NCBI GenBank assembly: GCA_023433185.1
Contig: JAEZEN010000326.1
Location: forward strand, 1 to 9,087
Origin: Pseudomonadota bacterium
Lineage (GTDB): Bacteria; Pseudomonadota; Alphaproteobacteria; Rhizobiales; Kaistiaceae
Direction of reading: 5' to 3'
DNA length: 9,087 nt
How positions within the stretch are numbered: the first letter of the stretch is position 1; the number at the start of each line of letters is the position of its first letter. The notes under the pieces are model-generated. The model made no database searches and was not told the DNA's origin. It was given only the letters and a program-made list of their open reading frames with translations. Shown piece by piece: positions 1-7,084 of this stretch. The translations under genes were made by a program, and so were the position numbers.

Positions 1-303
1 ACTTCGTCCGCCGGCTGACGACTTCCTCGCGGAAGGAAACGAAGGCCTTCAGCATGTCGATCAGCGCGACCAGCGGGGCCACGTCGGCAGCCGGCCAGTC
101 GCGGTCCATCAGCCGTTCGCGGGCCTCGGCCGTGTCCTTCGAGGTCCGGATGATGCGGATGACCTCGTCGATATGGGCGACGGCGATCGCCAGGCCGACC
201 AGCACATGGGCCCGCTCGCGGGCCTTCATCAGGAGGAACTTGGTGCGCCGGCCGATGACCTCCTCGCGGAAGGCGATGAAGGCCTGCAGGAAGTCGAGCA
301 GCG
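1..303 (-). repeat. Imperfect in-frame repeat within gyrA (79-codon spacing)
   Basis: The stretch 1-66 matches 238-303 at roughly 80% of bases, offset by 237 bp, exactly 79 codons. In protein terms [19 protein letters not shown] (361-379) recurs as [19 protein letters not shown] (440-458), 13 of 19 identical. In GyrA proteins I know, the second position, after PLxxLID, normally continues into a DPRH-type segment rather than another REEV-RRTK helix. The second copy runs off the window, so the full unit is unseen. The divergence between copies argues against a recent assembly duplication. Confidence 0.7.
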
Positions 304-1375
304 TCATCGGCTGCGGACGACCCCCGTTCAGGGCCACCATGTTGGCGCCGAACGAGGTCTGGAGCGGCGAGAAGCGGTAGAGCTGGTTGAGGATGACGTC
401 GGCCACCGCGTCACGCTTCAGCTCGATCACGACCCGCATGCCCTGGCGGTCGCTCTCGTCGCGGATGTCGGAGATGCCCTCGATCCGCTTGTCGCGGACG
501 AGTTCGGCCATCTTCTCGATCATCGACAGCTTGTTCACCTGATACGGGATCTCGGTGATGACGATCGCCTCGCGCTCCCGGCGGACCGTCTCGAAATGGA
601 CGCGGCCGCGCATCAGGATCGAGCCGCGGCCGGTGCGGTAGGCCGAGGCGATGCCGGCGCGGCCCAGCACGAGCCCGCCGGTCGGGAAGTCGGGACCGGG
701 GACGATCTCCATCAGCTTCTCGACGTCGATGCCGGGATCGTCGATCAGTGCCACGGTGGCGTCGATCACCTCGCCGAGATTGTGCGGCGGGATGTTGGTG
801 GCCATGCCGACAGCGATGCCGCCGGCGCCGTTGACGAGCAGGTTCGGGAAACGGGCGGGGAGAACCACCGGCTCGCGCTCGGAGCCGTCGTAGTTCTCCT
901 GGAAATCGACCGTATCCTTGTCGATATCCTCGAGCAGCGACTGCGCGACCTTGGCGAGGCGCACCTCAGTGTACCGCATCGCCGCGGGGGGATCGCCGTC
1001 GACCGAGCCGAAATTGCCCTGCCCGTCGATCAGCGGCACGCGCATGGAGAATTCCTGCGCCATGCGGACGAGCGCGTCGTAGACCGACTGGTCGCCGTGC
1101 GGGTGATACTTGCCGATCACATCGCCGACCACGCGGGCCGACTTGCGGTAGGGCTTGTTCCAGTCGTAGCCCGCCTCGCTCATCGCATAGAGGATGCGGC
1201 GATGGACGGGCTTGAGGCCGTCGCGGGCATCCGGCAGCGCCCGCGAGACGATGACGCTCATGGCGTAGTCGAGATAGCTCCGCCGCATCTCGTCGGTGAT
1301 CGAGATCGGCTCGATGCCGGACGGCTTGTCGCCGGGCTCGTCGGGGGCCTGCGGCGGCGGTGTTTCGTCGGCCAA
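1..1375 (-). CDS. gyrA: DNA gyrase subunit A, N-terminal part (cut by window edge)
   Basis: This is the breakage-reunion subunit of the type II topoisomerase that introduces negative supercoils using ATP hydrolysed by GyrB. 458 codons are visible. Seen: [20 protein letters not shown] near the start, the winged-helix segment with [10 protein letters not shown] (residues 91-100), catalytic Arg134-Tyr135 in AAMRYTE, and the [20 protein letters not shown] block. [18 protein letters not shown] and [10 protein letters not shown] favour GyrA over ParC. The start is taken as TTG at 1375 (Met-Ala-Asp-Glu-Thr-Pro), because no in-frame ATG lies upstream and this gives the usual short N-terminal tail; TTG at 1441 is a less likely alternative. 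Two oddities: Gln96 occupies the place of E. coli Ser83, and residues 440-458 repeat residues 361-379 imperfectly. The identity is secure; the start is moderately so. Confidence 0.96.
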   Translation of the reverse strand, partial: MADETPPPQAPDEPGDKPSGIEPISITDEMRRSYLDYAMSVIVSRALPDARDGLKPVHRRILYAMSEAGYDWNKPYRKSARVVGDVIGKYHPHGDQSVYDALVRMAQEFSMRVPLIDGQGNFGSVDGDPPAAMRYTEVRLAKVAQSLLEDIDKDTVDFQENYDGSEREPVVLPARFPNLLVNGAGGIAVGMATNIPPHNLGEVIDATVALIDDPGIDVEKLMEIVPGPDFPTGGLVLGRAGIASAYRTGRGSILMRGRVHFETVRREREAIVITEIPYQVNKLSMIEKMAELVRDKRIEGISDIRDESDRQGMRVVIELKRDAVADVILNQLYRFSPLQTSFGANMVALNGGRPQPMTLLDFLQAFIAFREEVIGRRTKFLLMKARERAHVLVGLAIAVAHIDEVIRIIRTSKDTAEARERLMDRDWPAADVAPLVALIDMLKAFVSFREEVVSRRTK

Positions 1376-1526
1376 GATGTCGCTCGGGAATCGTTGCGGA
1401 AAATGTAGGCGGAACCTAGGGATTCCGGCGCGCCGATACAAGGCGAAAGGGGGCGGGGAAAAAATACCTATCCGATTGAAATCAATGACTTAGCCAGAGC
1501 CCCCCTGGCGCCCTGCGGACATGCTC

Positions 1527-1566
1527 TTGCACCGGCCGCGCACGGCACGATATCACCACGATATCA
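1527..1566 (+). promoter_or_regulatory. Candidate autoregulated promoter/operator of the toxin-antitoxin pair
   Basis: Two perfect direct copies of CACGATATCA lie at 1546-1555 and 1557-1566, with an 11-bp repeat period, about one helical turn. Each contains the palindrome GATATC. A possible -35 (TTGCAC, 1527-1532) is 16 bp from GATATC at 1549-1554, which could act as the -10, so the operator would cover the promoter. Ribbon-helix-helix antitoxins commonly bind short repeats spaced by one turn and repress their own operon. The repeats are seen directly; their function as operator and promoter is inferred. Confidence 0.5.
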
Positions 1567-1577
1567 GGAGCCGGCCG

Positions 1578-1808
1578 ATGGGACAGGTCCTCATTCGCAA
1601 CATCGACGAGAGCGTTCTCGACCGCCTGCGGGCAAAGGCCAGCGAGCGGCGTCTGCCGCTTGAGCGCTACCTGCGTGATATGCTGCACGAAGCGGCCCGG
1701 CCGAACCGGGCCGATCTGCTCGAACGGGCACGGCAGCTTCGCGAAAAGTACGAGGTGCTCCCTGACGATTCGACGGCGCTCATCCGCGAGGATCGCGACG
1801 AACGCTGA
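1578..1808 (+). CDS. FitA/VapB-like ribbon-helix-helix antitoxin
   Basis: Small 76-residue protein beginning MGQVLIRNIDESVLDRLRAK. The basic beta-strand (QVLIRNI) followed by two helices is the ribbon-helix-helix pattern of FitA-type antitoxins, which bind DNA as dimers through the N-terminus and neutralise a PIN toxin with an acidic or amphipathic C-terminal tail (here LLERARQLREKYEVLPDD). The start at 1578 is preferred because AGGAG (1566-1570) lies seven bases upstream; an in-frame ATG at 1521 is not needed. Its stop overlaps the toxin start by one base (TGATG), indicating translational coupling. The 11-bp-spaced repeat just upstream is its likely operator. The family call is good; whether the module should be named vapBC or fitAB cannot be decided here. 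Confidence 0.88.
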   Translation: MGQVLIRNIDESVLDRLRAKASERRLPLERYLRDMLHEAARPNRADLLERARQLREKYEVLPDDSTALIREDRDER

Positions 1809-2206
1809 TGATCGTCGTCGATGCCAGCATCGCCGCCAAGTGGACCTTTGGCGAGGAAGACAGCGGGCGTGCTCTCGCCATTGCCCACAGGGACGATGTT
1901 CTCGCAGCACCGTCCATCATCGTCGCCGAACTCTGCAGCGTTGCCTGGAAGCGTGTCCGTCGGGGACTATGGGAGCCCTCGGACGCGTCCGCGAGCGTCT
2001 CCATCGCCGTCGGAATGCTCGACGCCGTGGTTCCCGTCGAAGCGCTGTGGGAACGAGCCCTCACGCTCTCCATGGCGACCGATCATCCCGTCTACGACTG
2101 CTTCTATCTTGCCCTTGCCGCGCGCGAGGCGAGCCCGCTGGCCTCTGCCGACGGACGCATGCTCGACCTGGCACGGGCGCTGGGCATCGCCGTCGAGACG
2201 ATCTGA
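1808..2206 (+). CDS. VapC-type PIN-domain ribonuclease toxin
   Basis: A 132-residue PIN-domain protein, the normal length for a VapC/FitB toxin. These are Mg2+-dependent endoribonucleases, often cutting tRNA or rRNA, held inactive by the cognate antitoxin. The acidic active-site set is complete: Asp5 (MIVVDASIAAKW), Glu41 (VAELCSVAWKR), Asp97 (HPVYDCFYLALA) and Asp115 (SADGRM). Nothing suggests inactivation. The ATG overlaps the antitoxin stop, so the two genes form one coupled operon driven from upstream of 1578. The RNA target cannot be predicted from sequence. Confidence in a toxin role rests on the PIN motifs plus the adjacent ribbon-helix-helix gene. Confidence 0.93.
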   Translation: MIVVDASIAAKWTFGEEDSGRALAIAHRDDVLAAPSIIVAELCSVAWKRVRRGLWEPSDASASVSIAVGMLDAVVPVEALWERALTLSMATDHPVYDCFYLALAAREASPLASADGRMLDLARALGIAVETI

Positions 2207-2276
2207 GCGCGGAACCCGGCTGCCCTTCCCGGCGTTCTCCCCGGATGATCCAACCGGTTCCTGGGGAGCACCTCTC

Positions 2277-2498
2277 ATGCGTGAACGCATCGTGATCTCG
2301 GCCGACGACGGACGCCTCGGGTTTCCGGAGCGGGCGATTTCGGTCGTGCTGGGGCTGGGCCTTGCCGCAGCCGCGGCCAAGCCGCGGCCCAACTTTCTCC
2401 TCAACATCCTCGCCCTCGGCGCCGGCTCCTACCTCGCCTGGCGCGGCGCGACGGGCCGTGATCCGCTCAACACGAGCATGCTTGACGACCGCACCTGA
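2277..2498 (+). CDS. Small DUF2892/YgaP-like membrane protein
   Basis: A 73-residue protein with an excellent ribosome-binding site (GGGGAG at 2263-2268, eight bases before the ATG). The pattern is: short polar N-terminus, PERAISVVLGLGLAAAAA as membrane segment one (about 18-34), a KPRPN turn, LLNILALGAGSYLAWRGATG as membrane segment two (about 41-60), then a polar tail. This resembles the DUF2892 inner-membrane family (YgaP transmembrane-type), where an ERxxSxxxGxGL start and a YLAWRGATG-like motif recur. No biochemical role is known to me for the stand-alone form. It lies 70 bp downstream of the toxin on the same strand, so it may share the transcript, but its own strong Shine-Dalgarno shows independent translation. 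Confidence 0.75.
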   Translation: MRERIVISADDGRLGFPERAISVVLGLGLAAAAAKPRPNFLLNILALGAGSYLAWRGATGRDPLNTSMLDDRT

Positions 2499-2525
2499 CG
2501 CGCGGGCGACCCTGCCATACGCAAG

Positions 2526-2553
2526 AAGGGCCCCTGCGATGCGGGGCCCTTTT
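2526..2553 (+). terminator. Rho-independent terminator after the plus-strand block
   Basis: AAGGGCCCC (2526-2534) pairs perfectly with GGGGCCCTT (2543-2551) over nine base pairs. Two further G-C pairs can form inside the loop. A T-rich run (TTTTCCTT) follows on the plus strand. It lies 28 bp after the small membrane-protein gene and 17 bp beyond the 3' end of the opposing gene at 2570, so it may terminate both converging transcripts, although the T-tract is much poorer on the minus strand. Confidence 0.85.
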
Positions 2554-2569
2554 CCTTCCGCCGGCCGCG

Positions 2570-2851
2570 TCAGCGGTCGCGGAAGCCGGGATCGGGGTCC
2601 CGGCGGCGGCCGACGAACAGCCCGTAGACGAACAGCACGATGATCGCGCCGACGGTTGCGCCGATGAAGCCGGCGCCCTCGTCCTGATCGTACCACCCGA
2701 TCGACTGCCCCAGCCAGGTCGCGACGAAGGCGCCGATGATGCCGAGGAGTGTCGTCAGGATGAAGCCGCTCGGCTCGTTCTTGCCGGGCATGATGAGCTT
2801 GGCGATGACGCCGGCCACGAAGCCGATGACGATGGTCCAGATGATTGACAC
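2570..2851 (-). CDS. GlsB/YeaQ/YmgE-family stress-response membrane protein
   Basis: A 93-residue protein with three hydrophobic segments: IIWTIVIGFVAGVIAKLIMPG (about 3-23), FILTTLLGIIGAFVATWLGQ (about 30-49) and FIGATVGAIIVLFVYGLFVGRR (about 62-83). The glycine-rich repeats, GFVAGVIAKLIMPG and LLGIIGAFVATWLG, are typical of the transglycosylase-associated (GlsB/YeaQ/YmgE) family. This family is linked to general stress, but its biochemical function is not established and the transglycosylase name is historical. The start is GTG at 2851, supported by GGAGG (2860-2864 on the complement) eight bases upstream. It sits downstream of ccmH on the same strand, 86 bp away; it could be read through or have its own promoter. 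I see no clear promoter. Confidence 0.92.
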   Translation of the reverse strand: MSIIWTIVIGFVAGVIAKLIMPGKNEPSGFILTTLLGIIGAFVATWLGQSIGWYDQDEGAGFIGATVGAIIVLFVYGLFVGRRRDPDPGFRDR

Positions 2852-2937
2852 GAAATGCGCCTCCGAAGGGCGGCCCAGCGCCGCTGTCGGCCCCTAACGC
2901 GCTCTGCTTCGCCGCGGTTCCGCCACTGTCGGGCGCT

Positions 2938-3420
2938 TCAGGAGCCGCCCGGCTTCGACAGGATGCGGTCCAGTTCCGCCCGCTCCTTGTCGCTCAGGCC
3001 GTTGCCCGGCGCGCTTTCCCCCGCCCGGCGGCGGCGCATGACGCCGAAGGCAGCGATGCCGCCCCCCACGAGCAGCAGCACCGGCGCCGCCCAGAGCAGC
3101 GCCGTATAGGCGTTGAAGCGCGGCTTGAGGAGAATGAACTCGCCGTAGCGGGCGACCAGAAAGTCCAAGACCTCTCTGTCGCTGTCGCCGGCGACGATGC
3201 GCTCGCGGAGCAACACCCGGAGGTCATGGGCGAGCGGTGCGTCTGAATCGTCGATCGACTGGTTCTGGCAGACCATGCAGCGGAGGCCGGTCGAGAGCGC
3301 CCGGGCGCGCGCCTCGAGAACCGGATCGTCGAGCTTCTCGTCCGGGGTCACCGCGACGGCGCCTCCGGCGAGCAGGATCGCGGCGAGAACGGCGAGGAGC
3401 GCGGCCCGCAGCTTGCGCAT
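2938..3420 (-). CDS. ccmH: Cytochrome c-type biogenesis protein CcmH/CycL (apocytochrome thioreductase)
   Basis: A 160-residue membrane-anchored periplasmic protein that keeps the CXXCH cysteines of apocytochrome c reduced before haem attachment. Seen: an N-terminal signal or membrane segment (about 4-24), the redox motif LRCMVCQNQS with Cys48 and Cys51, the helical-bundle sequence AHDLRVLLRERIVAG, the RYGEFILLKP block, a C-terminal membrane helix (about 105-128) and a basic cytoplasmic tail. The length fits the single-domain CcmH of alphaproteobacteria rather than the longer E. coli protein fused to a TPR part; that TPR function is supplied here by separate CcmI. The ATG overlaps the ccmF stop (TGATG), so translation is coupled. 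It is the last gene of the four-gene operon. No CcmG/DsbE is present in the window. Confidence 0.96.
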   Translation of the reverse strand: MRKLRAALLAVLAAILLAGGAVAVTPDEKLDDPVLEARARALSTGLRCMVCQNQSIDDSDAPLAHDLRVLLRERIVAGDSDREVLDFLVARYGEFILLKPRFNAYTALLWAAPVLLLVGGGIAAFGVMRRRRAGESAPGNGLSDKERAELDRILSKPGGS

Positions 3421-5402
3421 CACTCCGCTGCCACCGCGATCGCCTTCCGCGCCGGCCGGGGCGCACCGACCCGCAGCCGCCGGTCGCTGAGCGAGAGGAT
3501 GCCGCCGAGCGCCATGACGAGGGAACCGAGCCAGATCAGGGTGACAAGCGGCTTCCAGTAGGCGCGCACCACCGTCGCCTTGTCGGGCGCGATATCGCCA
3601 AGAGAAAGGTAGAGCTGCGAGAAGCCGAAGGTGGCGATGGCCGCCTCGGTCGTCTCGGTCTGGCGCGCCGCGAACTGGCGCTTGCTCGGCTCCATGACGG
3701 CGACCACGCTGCCGCCGCTCGATCGCACCGTGAAGTGCGCCACGGTCTCGGTGAAGTTGGGGCCGTCCCGGAGACCGACATCGTCGAACGTCACCAGCCT
3801 GCCGCCGGCCGTGATCGTGTCGCCCGGCCGCATCGTCAGGATCTGCTCGGTCATGAAGTTGGTGGCGGCGACGATGCCCAGCACCGTCACCCCGACCCCG
3901 GCATGGGCGAGCATGGTGCCGTAGGCCGAGCGCGGGAGCCCTGCGAGCCGCCGCATCGTGTCCGGGAGCGGCACGGCGAACAGCTTTACGCGGTAGGCGA
4001 TCTCGGAAAGCGCCCCGACAATGAGCCAGACCCCGACGGCGACACCGAACAGCGCCAGCACGTTCTCCGCCCCGGCGAGCCAGGCCGACACCATGGCGGC
4101 GACGATCGCCGCGCCGAAGGCGAAGACCAGGCGCTCGGCCGCAGCACCGAGATCGCCCCGCTTCCAGGCAAGCAGCGGGCCGAACGGAACGATGAGCAGG
4201 AGCGGCGTGATCAGCGGCAGGAAGATGAGGTTGAAGAACGGCGCGCCCACCGAGATCATCTCGCCGGTCAGGGACTCGAGGATGAGCGGATAGAGCGTGC
4301 CGATCAGCACCGCTCCCGCCGCCGCCGTGAGGAACAGGTTGTTGAGGATCAGGGCGCCCTCGCGGCTGATCGGCGCGAAGATGCCGCCGGGCGCGAGGCT
4401 GCTGGCGCGGAACGCGAAGAGTGCGAGCGCACCGCCGATGAAGACGACGAGAATGGCGAGGATGAAGACGCCTCGGGTGGGATCGGCGGCGAAGGTGTGC
4501 ACCGAGGTGAGAACGCCCGAGCGGACGAGGAAGCCGCCCAGGAGCGAGAGCGAGAACGCGAGAATCGCCAGGAGCACCGTCCAGATCCGCAGCGCGTTCC
4601 GCTTCTCCATGACGATCGCCGAATGGAGAAGCGCGGTGACCGCAAGCCACGGCATGAACGACGCGTTCTCGACCGGGTCCCAGAACCAGAAGCCGCCCCA
4701 GCCGAGTTCGTAATAGGCCCAATAGGAGCCCATGGCGATGCCGAGGGTGAGGAACATCCAGGCGGCCAGCGTCCAGGGGCGGACCCAGCGCGCCCAGGCC
4801 GCGTCGATCCGCCCGTCGATCAGCGCCGCGATCGCGAAGGCGAAGGAGATCGAGCAGCCCACATAGCCGAGGTAGAGGAGCGGCGGATGGATCGCGAGGC
4901 CGATATCCTGAAGGACCGGATTGAGGTCGTTGCCCTCGATCGGCGCCGGCACGAGCCGCAGGAACGGATTGGAGGTGAAGAGGACGAACAGGAGGAAGGC
5001 CACCGCGATCCACGCCTGCACGGAAAGCACGAGCGCGCGCAGCCGGTCGGGAAGGTTCTGGCTGAACACGGCCACCAGGGCGCCGCAGAACGCAAGAACC
5101 AGGACCCAGAGGAGCATCGACCCCTCGTGGTTCCCCCACACGCCGGTGATCTTGTAGAGGAGCGGCTTCGCCGAATGGGAGTTCTCGGCAACGTTGAGGA
5201 CCGAGAAGTCGGAGAGCACGTAGGCGTTGACCAGGAAGGCGAAGGATATGCCGATGAACAGGAACTGGGTGATCGCGGCGGGACCGGCGACGGCCATCAG
5301 CCGCTCGTCGCCGCGCATGGCCCCCGCGAACGGGATGGTCGACTGGGCCAGCGCGATCACCAGCGCAAGGATCAGTGTGAAGTGGCCGAGTTCGGCGCCC
5401 AT
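3420..5402 (-). CDS. ccmF: Haem lyase subunit CcmF/CycK
   Basis: A 660-residue polytopic inner-membrane protein that receives haem from holo-CcmE and joins it to apocytochrome c together with CcmH and CcmI. The tryptophan-rich periplasmic signature WGGFWFWDPVEN is at 235-246. The four conserved histidines are in place: His172 (IHPPLLYLGY), His260 (TALLHSA), His302 (TSVHTFA) and His500 (MLAHAGVGV), matching the WWD-haem and transmembrane-haem ligands known from E. coli. The WGNHEGS motif is at 89-95. The length is normal for the family and the frame is intact. The start is ATG at 5402, six bases after the ccmE stop, and the 3' end overlaps ccmH. Together these show one polycistronic unit, ccmI-ccmE-ccmF-ccmH. 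Confidence 0.98.
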   Translation of the reverse strand: MGAELGHFTLILALVIALAQSTIPFAGAMRGDERLMAVAGPAAITQFLFIGISFAFLVNAYVLSDFSVLNVAENSHSAKPLLYKITGVWGNHEGSMLLWVLVLAFCGALVAVFSQNLPDRLRALVLSVQAWIAVAFLLFVLFTSNPFLRLVPAPIEGNDLNPVLQDIGLAIHPPLLYLGYVGCSISFAFAIAALIDGRIDAAWARWVRPWTLAAWMFLTLGIAMGSYWAYYELGWGGFWFWDPVENASFMPWLAVTALLHSAIVMEKRNALRIWTVLLAILAFSLSLLGGFLVRSGVLTSVHTFAADPTRGVFILAILVVFIGGALALFAFRASSLAPGGIFAPISREGALILNNLFLTAAAGAVLIGTLYPLILESLTGEMISVGAPFFNLIFLPLITPLLLIVPFGPLLAWKRGDLGAAAERLVFAFGAAIVAAMVSAWLAGAENVLALFGVAVGVWLIVGALSEIAYRVKLFAVPLPDTMRRLAGLPRSAYGTMLAHAGVGVTVLGIVAATNFMTEQILTMRPGDTITAGGRLVTFDDVGLRDGPNFTETVAHFTVRSSGGSVVAVMEPSKRQFAARQTETTEAAIATFGFSQLYLSLGDIAPDKATVVRAYWKPLVTLIWLGSLVMALGGILSLSDRRLRVGAPRPARKAIAVAAE

Positions 5403-5408
5403 CTTCGG

Positions 5409-5894
5409 CTACCGCGTCGCGGGCGCCGATGCGTCGCCCTCCCACACGCCCTGTGCCTTGAGCGCCTCGACGACTTCGCGCGGCATGTAGTTCTCGTCGT
5501 GCTTGGCGAGCACCGAGTCGGCGCTGAACACGCCATCCGCCCCGACCAGCCCGTCGGCGACCACGCCCTGCCCTTCCCGGAACAGGTCCGGCAGAAGCCC
5601 GGTATAGGCGACCGGGATCGTCGCCGCTCCATCGGTGACCGCGAAGCTTACCCGCCCGCCATCGGATTTCACCACGCTGCCCTCGGCCACCAGCCCGCCG
5701 AGGCGGAGCCGCGTGCCCGGCGCCACGGGCTTCTCGACCAGGTCGCTCGGCGAATTGAAGAACACGATGCGGTCGGTCATCGCGTAGAGCACCAGCCCAG
5801 CCGCGACGGCGAGGACGAGGCCGGCGAGGCCGATCAGCGTCAGCCGTCGCTGCCGCCGCGTCATTCCCCTTCGAGCCGGCACCGCCATCGTCAT
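5409..5894 (-). CDS. ccmE: Haem chaperone CcmE/CycJ
   Basis: A 161-residue periplasmic haem carrier anchored by one N-terminal helix (about 18-37, [20 protein letters not shown]). The OB-fold beta-barrel follows, including FNSPSDL, LRLGGLV and [21 protein letters not shown]. The haem-binding motif [10 protein letters not shown] is intact: His132, which forms the covalent bond to haem, and Tyr136, the usual axial ligand, fit the HxxxY form. The ATG at 5894 overlaps the ccmI stop as ATGA, which supports this start by translational coupling. The in-frame ATG at 5864 (MTRRQRRLT) matches the N-terminus of many homologues and is the alternative. The visible purine-rich run (AAGGGG) is only one base from that second ATG, too close for a normal ribosome-binding site. 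Confidence 0.97.
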   Translation of the reverse strand: MTMAVPARRGMTRRQRRLTLIGLAGLVLAVAAGLVLYAMTDRIVFFNSPSDLVEKPVAPGTRLRLGGLVAEGSVVKSDGGRVSFAVTDGAATIPVAYTGLLPDLFREGQGVVADGLVGADGVFSADSVLAKHDENYMPREVVEALKAQGVWEGDASAPATR

Positions 5895-7009
5895 TGGATC
5901 AACCCCGTCGCCCGCGCCTCGTTCTCTACGAGGGCCAGCTTGTCCGCGGCATCGGCGAGCGCGTTTCGCGCCTCCTCGAGCGCCGCCCGCGCATCGTCCT
6001 GCCGCCCGAGGACCATATAGGAGCGCACCAGCCGCGCCCAACCCTCTGCGTCATTCGGTTCCGCCTCGAGCCGGGCGGCGAGCTGCGTCACCATCCCGTC
6101 GATCATCCCGGCGCGCTCGTCCTCCGACATCGCGGCGGCCGCGGCCACGTCGTCGGCCGTCGGTCCCGGCCCGGCGGACGGCTGGGTCGTCTCGAATTCG
6201 GCGAGGACCTGACGGATGTTTCCCACCCAGCCCGCCCCGGGAGGCGCCTCGGCGATAAGGGCGCGCAGCGCCGCCGCCGCCGCGTCCGACCGCCCCGCCT
6301 GGCCATCGGCGAGGGCCATGTAGAAGCGCGCGCGGATGTCCCTCGGATCATCGGCCAGCGCCCGCTCGAACGCCGCCCGCGCATCGCCGGTTACCTGGCC
6401 GCCATTGGCGCGCACGATCACCTCGCCGAGGTCGCCCTCGGTGTCGACGCTGCTGGCGAGCCGGGCGATGTTGCCGAAGGCGACGACCGCCGCATCCATC
6501 CGGCCGAGCCGAACATAGACGGGAGCGACGACCTGCCAGCCGCGGATATCGTCGGGCTCGGTGGCGAGGTGCTGTTCGACCCGGGCGAGCAGCACCTCCA
6601 TGTCCTGTTGTTCGGGGGGAGCCGACAGCCGGGCCGCGAGCGGTGCATCGGGCATGTCGGGCGAGCCCAGCCCGACATAGAGACCGATGGCCAGCAGGGG
6701 CATCGCCACGATCGCGGCAAGGGCGGCGAGGCGGCGGGGGACTTCGGCGGCCGACAGCGCCGGCGCCTTCCGCAGGGCGGCATCGGCGCGGATAAGACGG
6801 CGCGCGATCTCGGTCCGGGCGGCCTCGGCCTCGCTCGCGGCAACCACGCCCCGCTCGAGGTCGCGATCGACCTCCTCGAGCTGGTCGCGATAGACCGAAG
6901 CCTCCTGCTCGGCCAGCCGCCGCGCGCCGGCGCGGCCGCGATAGAGCGGCACCAGCACCGACAGCGACGCTGCCGCGGCGAGCACGGCCATGGCGATCCA
7001 CAGGGTCAT
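5891..7009 (-). CDS. ccmI: Cytochrome c biogenesis protein CcmI/CycH (apocytochrome chaperone)
   Basis: A 372-residue protein that binds apocytochrome c and presents it to the CcmF-CcmH ligation complex. Seen: an N-terminal membrane helix (about 2-22), a cytoplasmic heptad-like helical stretch with [17 protein letters not shown], a second membrane helix (about 93-113, [20 protein letters not shown]), then a periplasmic TPR-type region. The latter includes [40 protein letters not shown] and [20 protein letters not shown], each a helix-turn-helix TPR-like unit. This two-helix plus TPR layout is diagnostic for CcmI. The ATG at 7009 is the first gene start of the ccm operon. No Shine-Dalgarno is visible before it; a FixK-like site lies 37-50 bases upstream. 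Its 3' end overlaps ccmE by four bases. Confidence 0.95.
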   Translation of the reverse strand: MTLWIAMAVLAAAASLSVLVPLYRGRAGARRLAEQEASVYRDQLEEVDRDLERGVVAASEAEAARTEIARRLIRADAALRKAPALSAAEVPRRLAALAAIVAMPLLAIGLYVGLGSPDMPDAPLAARLSAPPEQQDMEVLLARVEQHLATEPDDIRGWQVVAPVYVRLGRMDAAVVAFGNIARLASSVDTEGDLGEVIVRANGGQVTGDARAAFERALADDPRDIRARFYMALADGQAGRSDAAAAALRALIAEAPPGAGWVGNIRQVLAEFETTQPSAGPGPTADDVAAAAAMSEDERAGMIDGMVTQLAARLEAEPNDAEGWARLVRSYMVLGRQDDARAALEEARNALADAADKLALVENEARATGLIQ

Positions 7010-7017
7010 GGGTTCAA

Positions 7018-7059
7018 ACTACACAGCGAAAGCCGTCCGGCCGACTTGCCCCAGATCAA
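7018..7059 (-). promoter_or_regulatory. Candidate FixK/FNR-type box and -10 for the ccm operon
   Basis: TTGCCCCAGATCAA (7046-7059, as read on the plus strand) fits the FixK2 pattern TTG(A/C)-N6-(T/G)CAA exactly and matches eight of ten positions of the FNR-type TTGAT-N4-ATCAA. Its centre is 43 bp before the ccmI ATG. If it acts as a class II site centred at -41.5, transcription would start at about 7011. A fair -10 (TGTAGT, 7023-7018 on the minus strand, four of six matches) lies in the right place. The match is seen; activation by a FixK/FNR protein is inferred. Confidence 0.45.
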
Positions 7060-7084
7060 AACCACGGCAGGCAGCGAATCGGCT

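Noticed and set aside
173..1408. A 411-codon plus-strand open frame across gyrA
   Set aside because: It is the antisense shadow of gyrA; the sequence is Asp/His/Arg-rich without domain features and lacks a ribosome-binding site.
1414..1441. Possible gyrA promoter on the minus strand (TTGTAT, 17 bp, TAGGTT)
   Set aside because: Spacing is right but both hexamers are weak matches, and high-GC alphaproteobacterial promoters are hard to call by eye; not strong enough to list as a feature.
1475..1486. ATTGA-AA-TCAAT inverted repeat between gyrA and the antitoxin, considered as an FNR/FixK box
   Set aside because: The half-sites are two bases apart rather than four, so it does not fit the TTGAT-N4-ATCAA geometry; short AT-rich palindromes occur by chance.
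1521..1577. Upstream ATG at 1521 as the antitoxin start
   Set aside because: It would add a basic 19-residue leader without family similarity and would place the operator repeats inside the coding region; ATG 1578 has AGGAG at ideal distance.
2938..5445. An 835-codon minus-strand frame that ends with the ccmH protein
   Set aside because: Only its last 160 codons are real; the upstream part is Arg-rich and out of frame with ccmF, which has all the conserved residues in the other frame. It is not a fusion protein.
3237..6020. A 927-codon open frame on the plus strand, opposite ccmF, ccmE and ccmH
   Set aside because: Its protein is low-complexity and rich in Arg, Glu, Asp and His, as expected from the complement of GC-rich codons; the minus-strand ccm genes carry unmistakable family motifs over the same bases.
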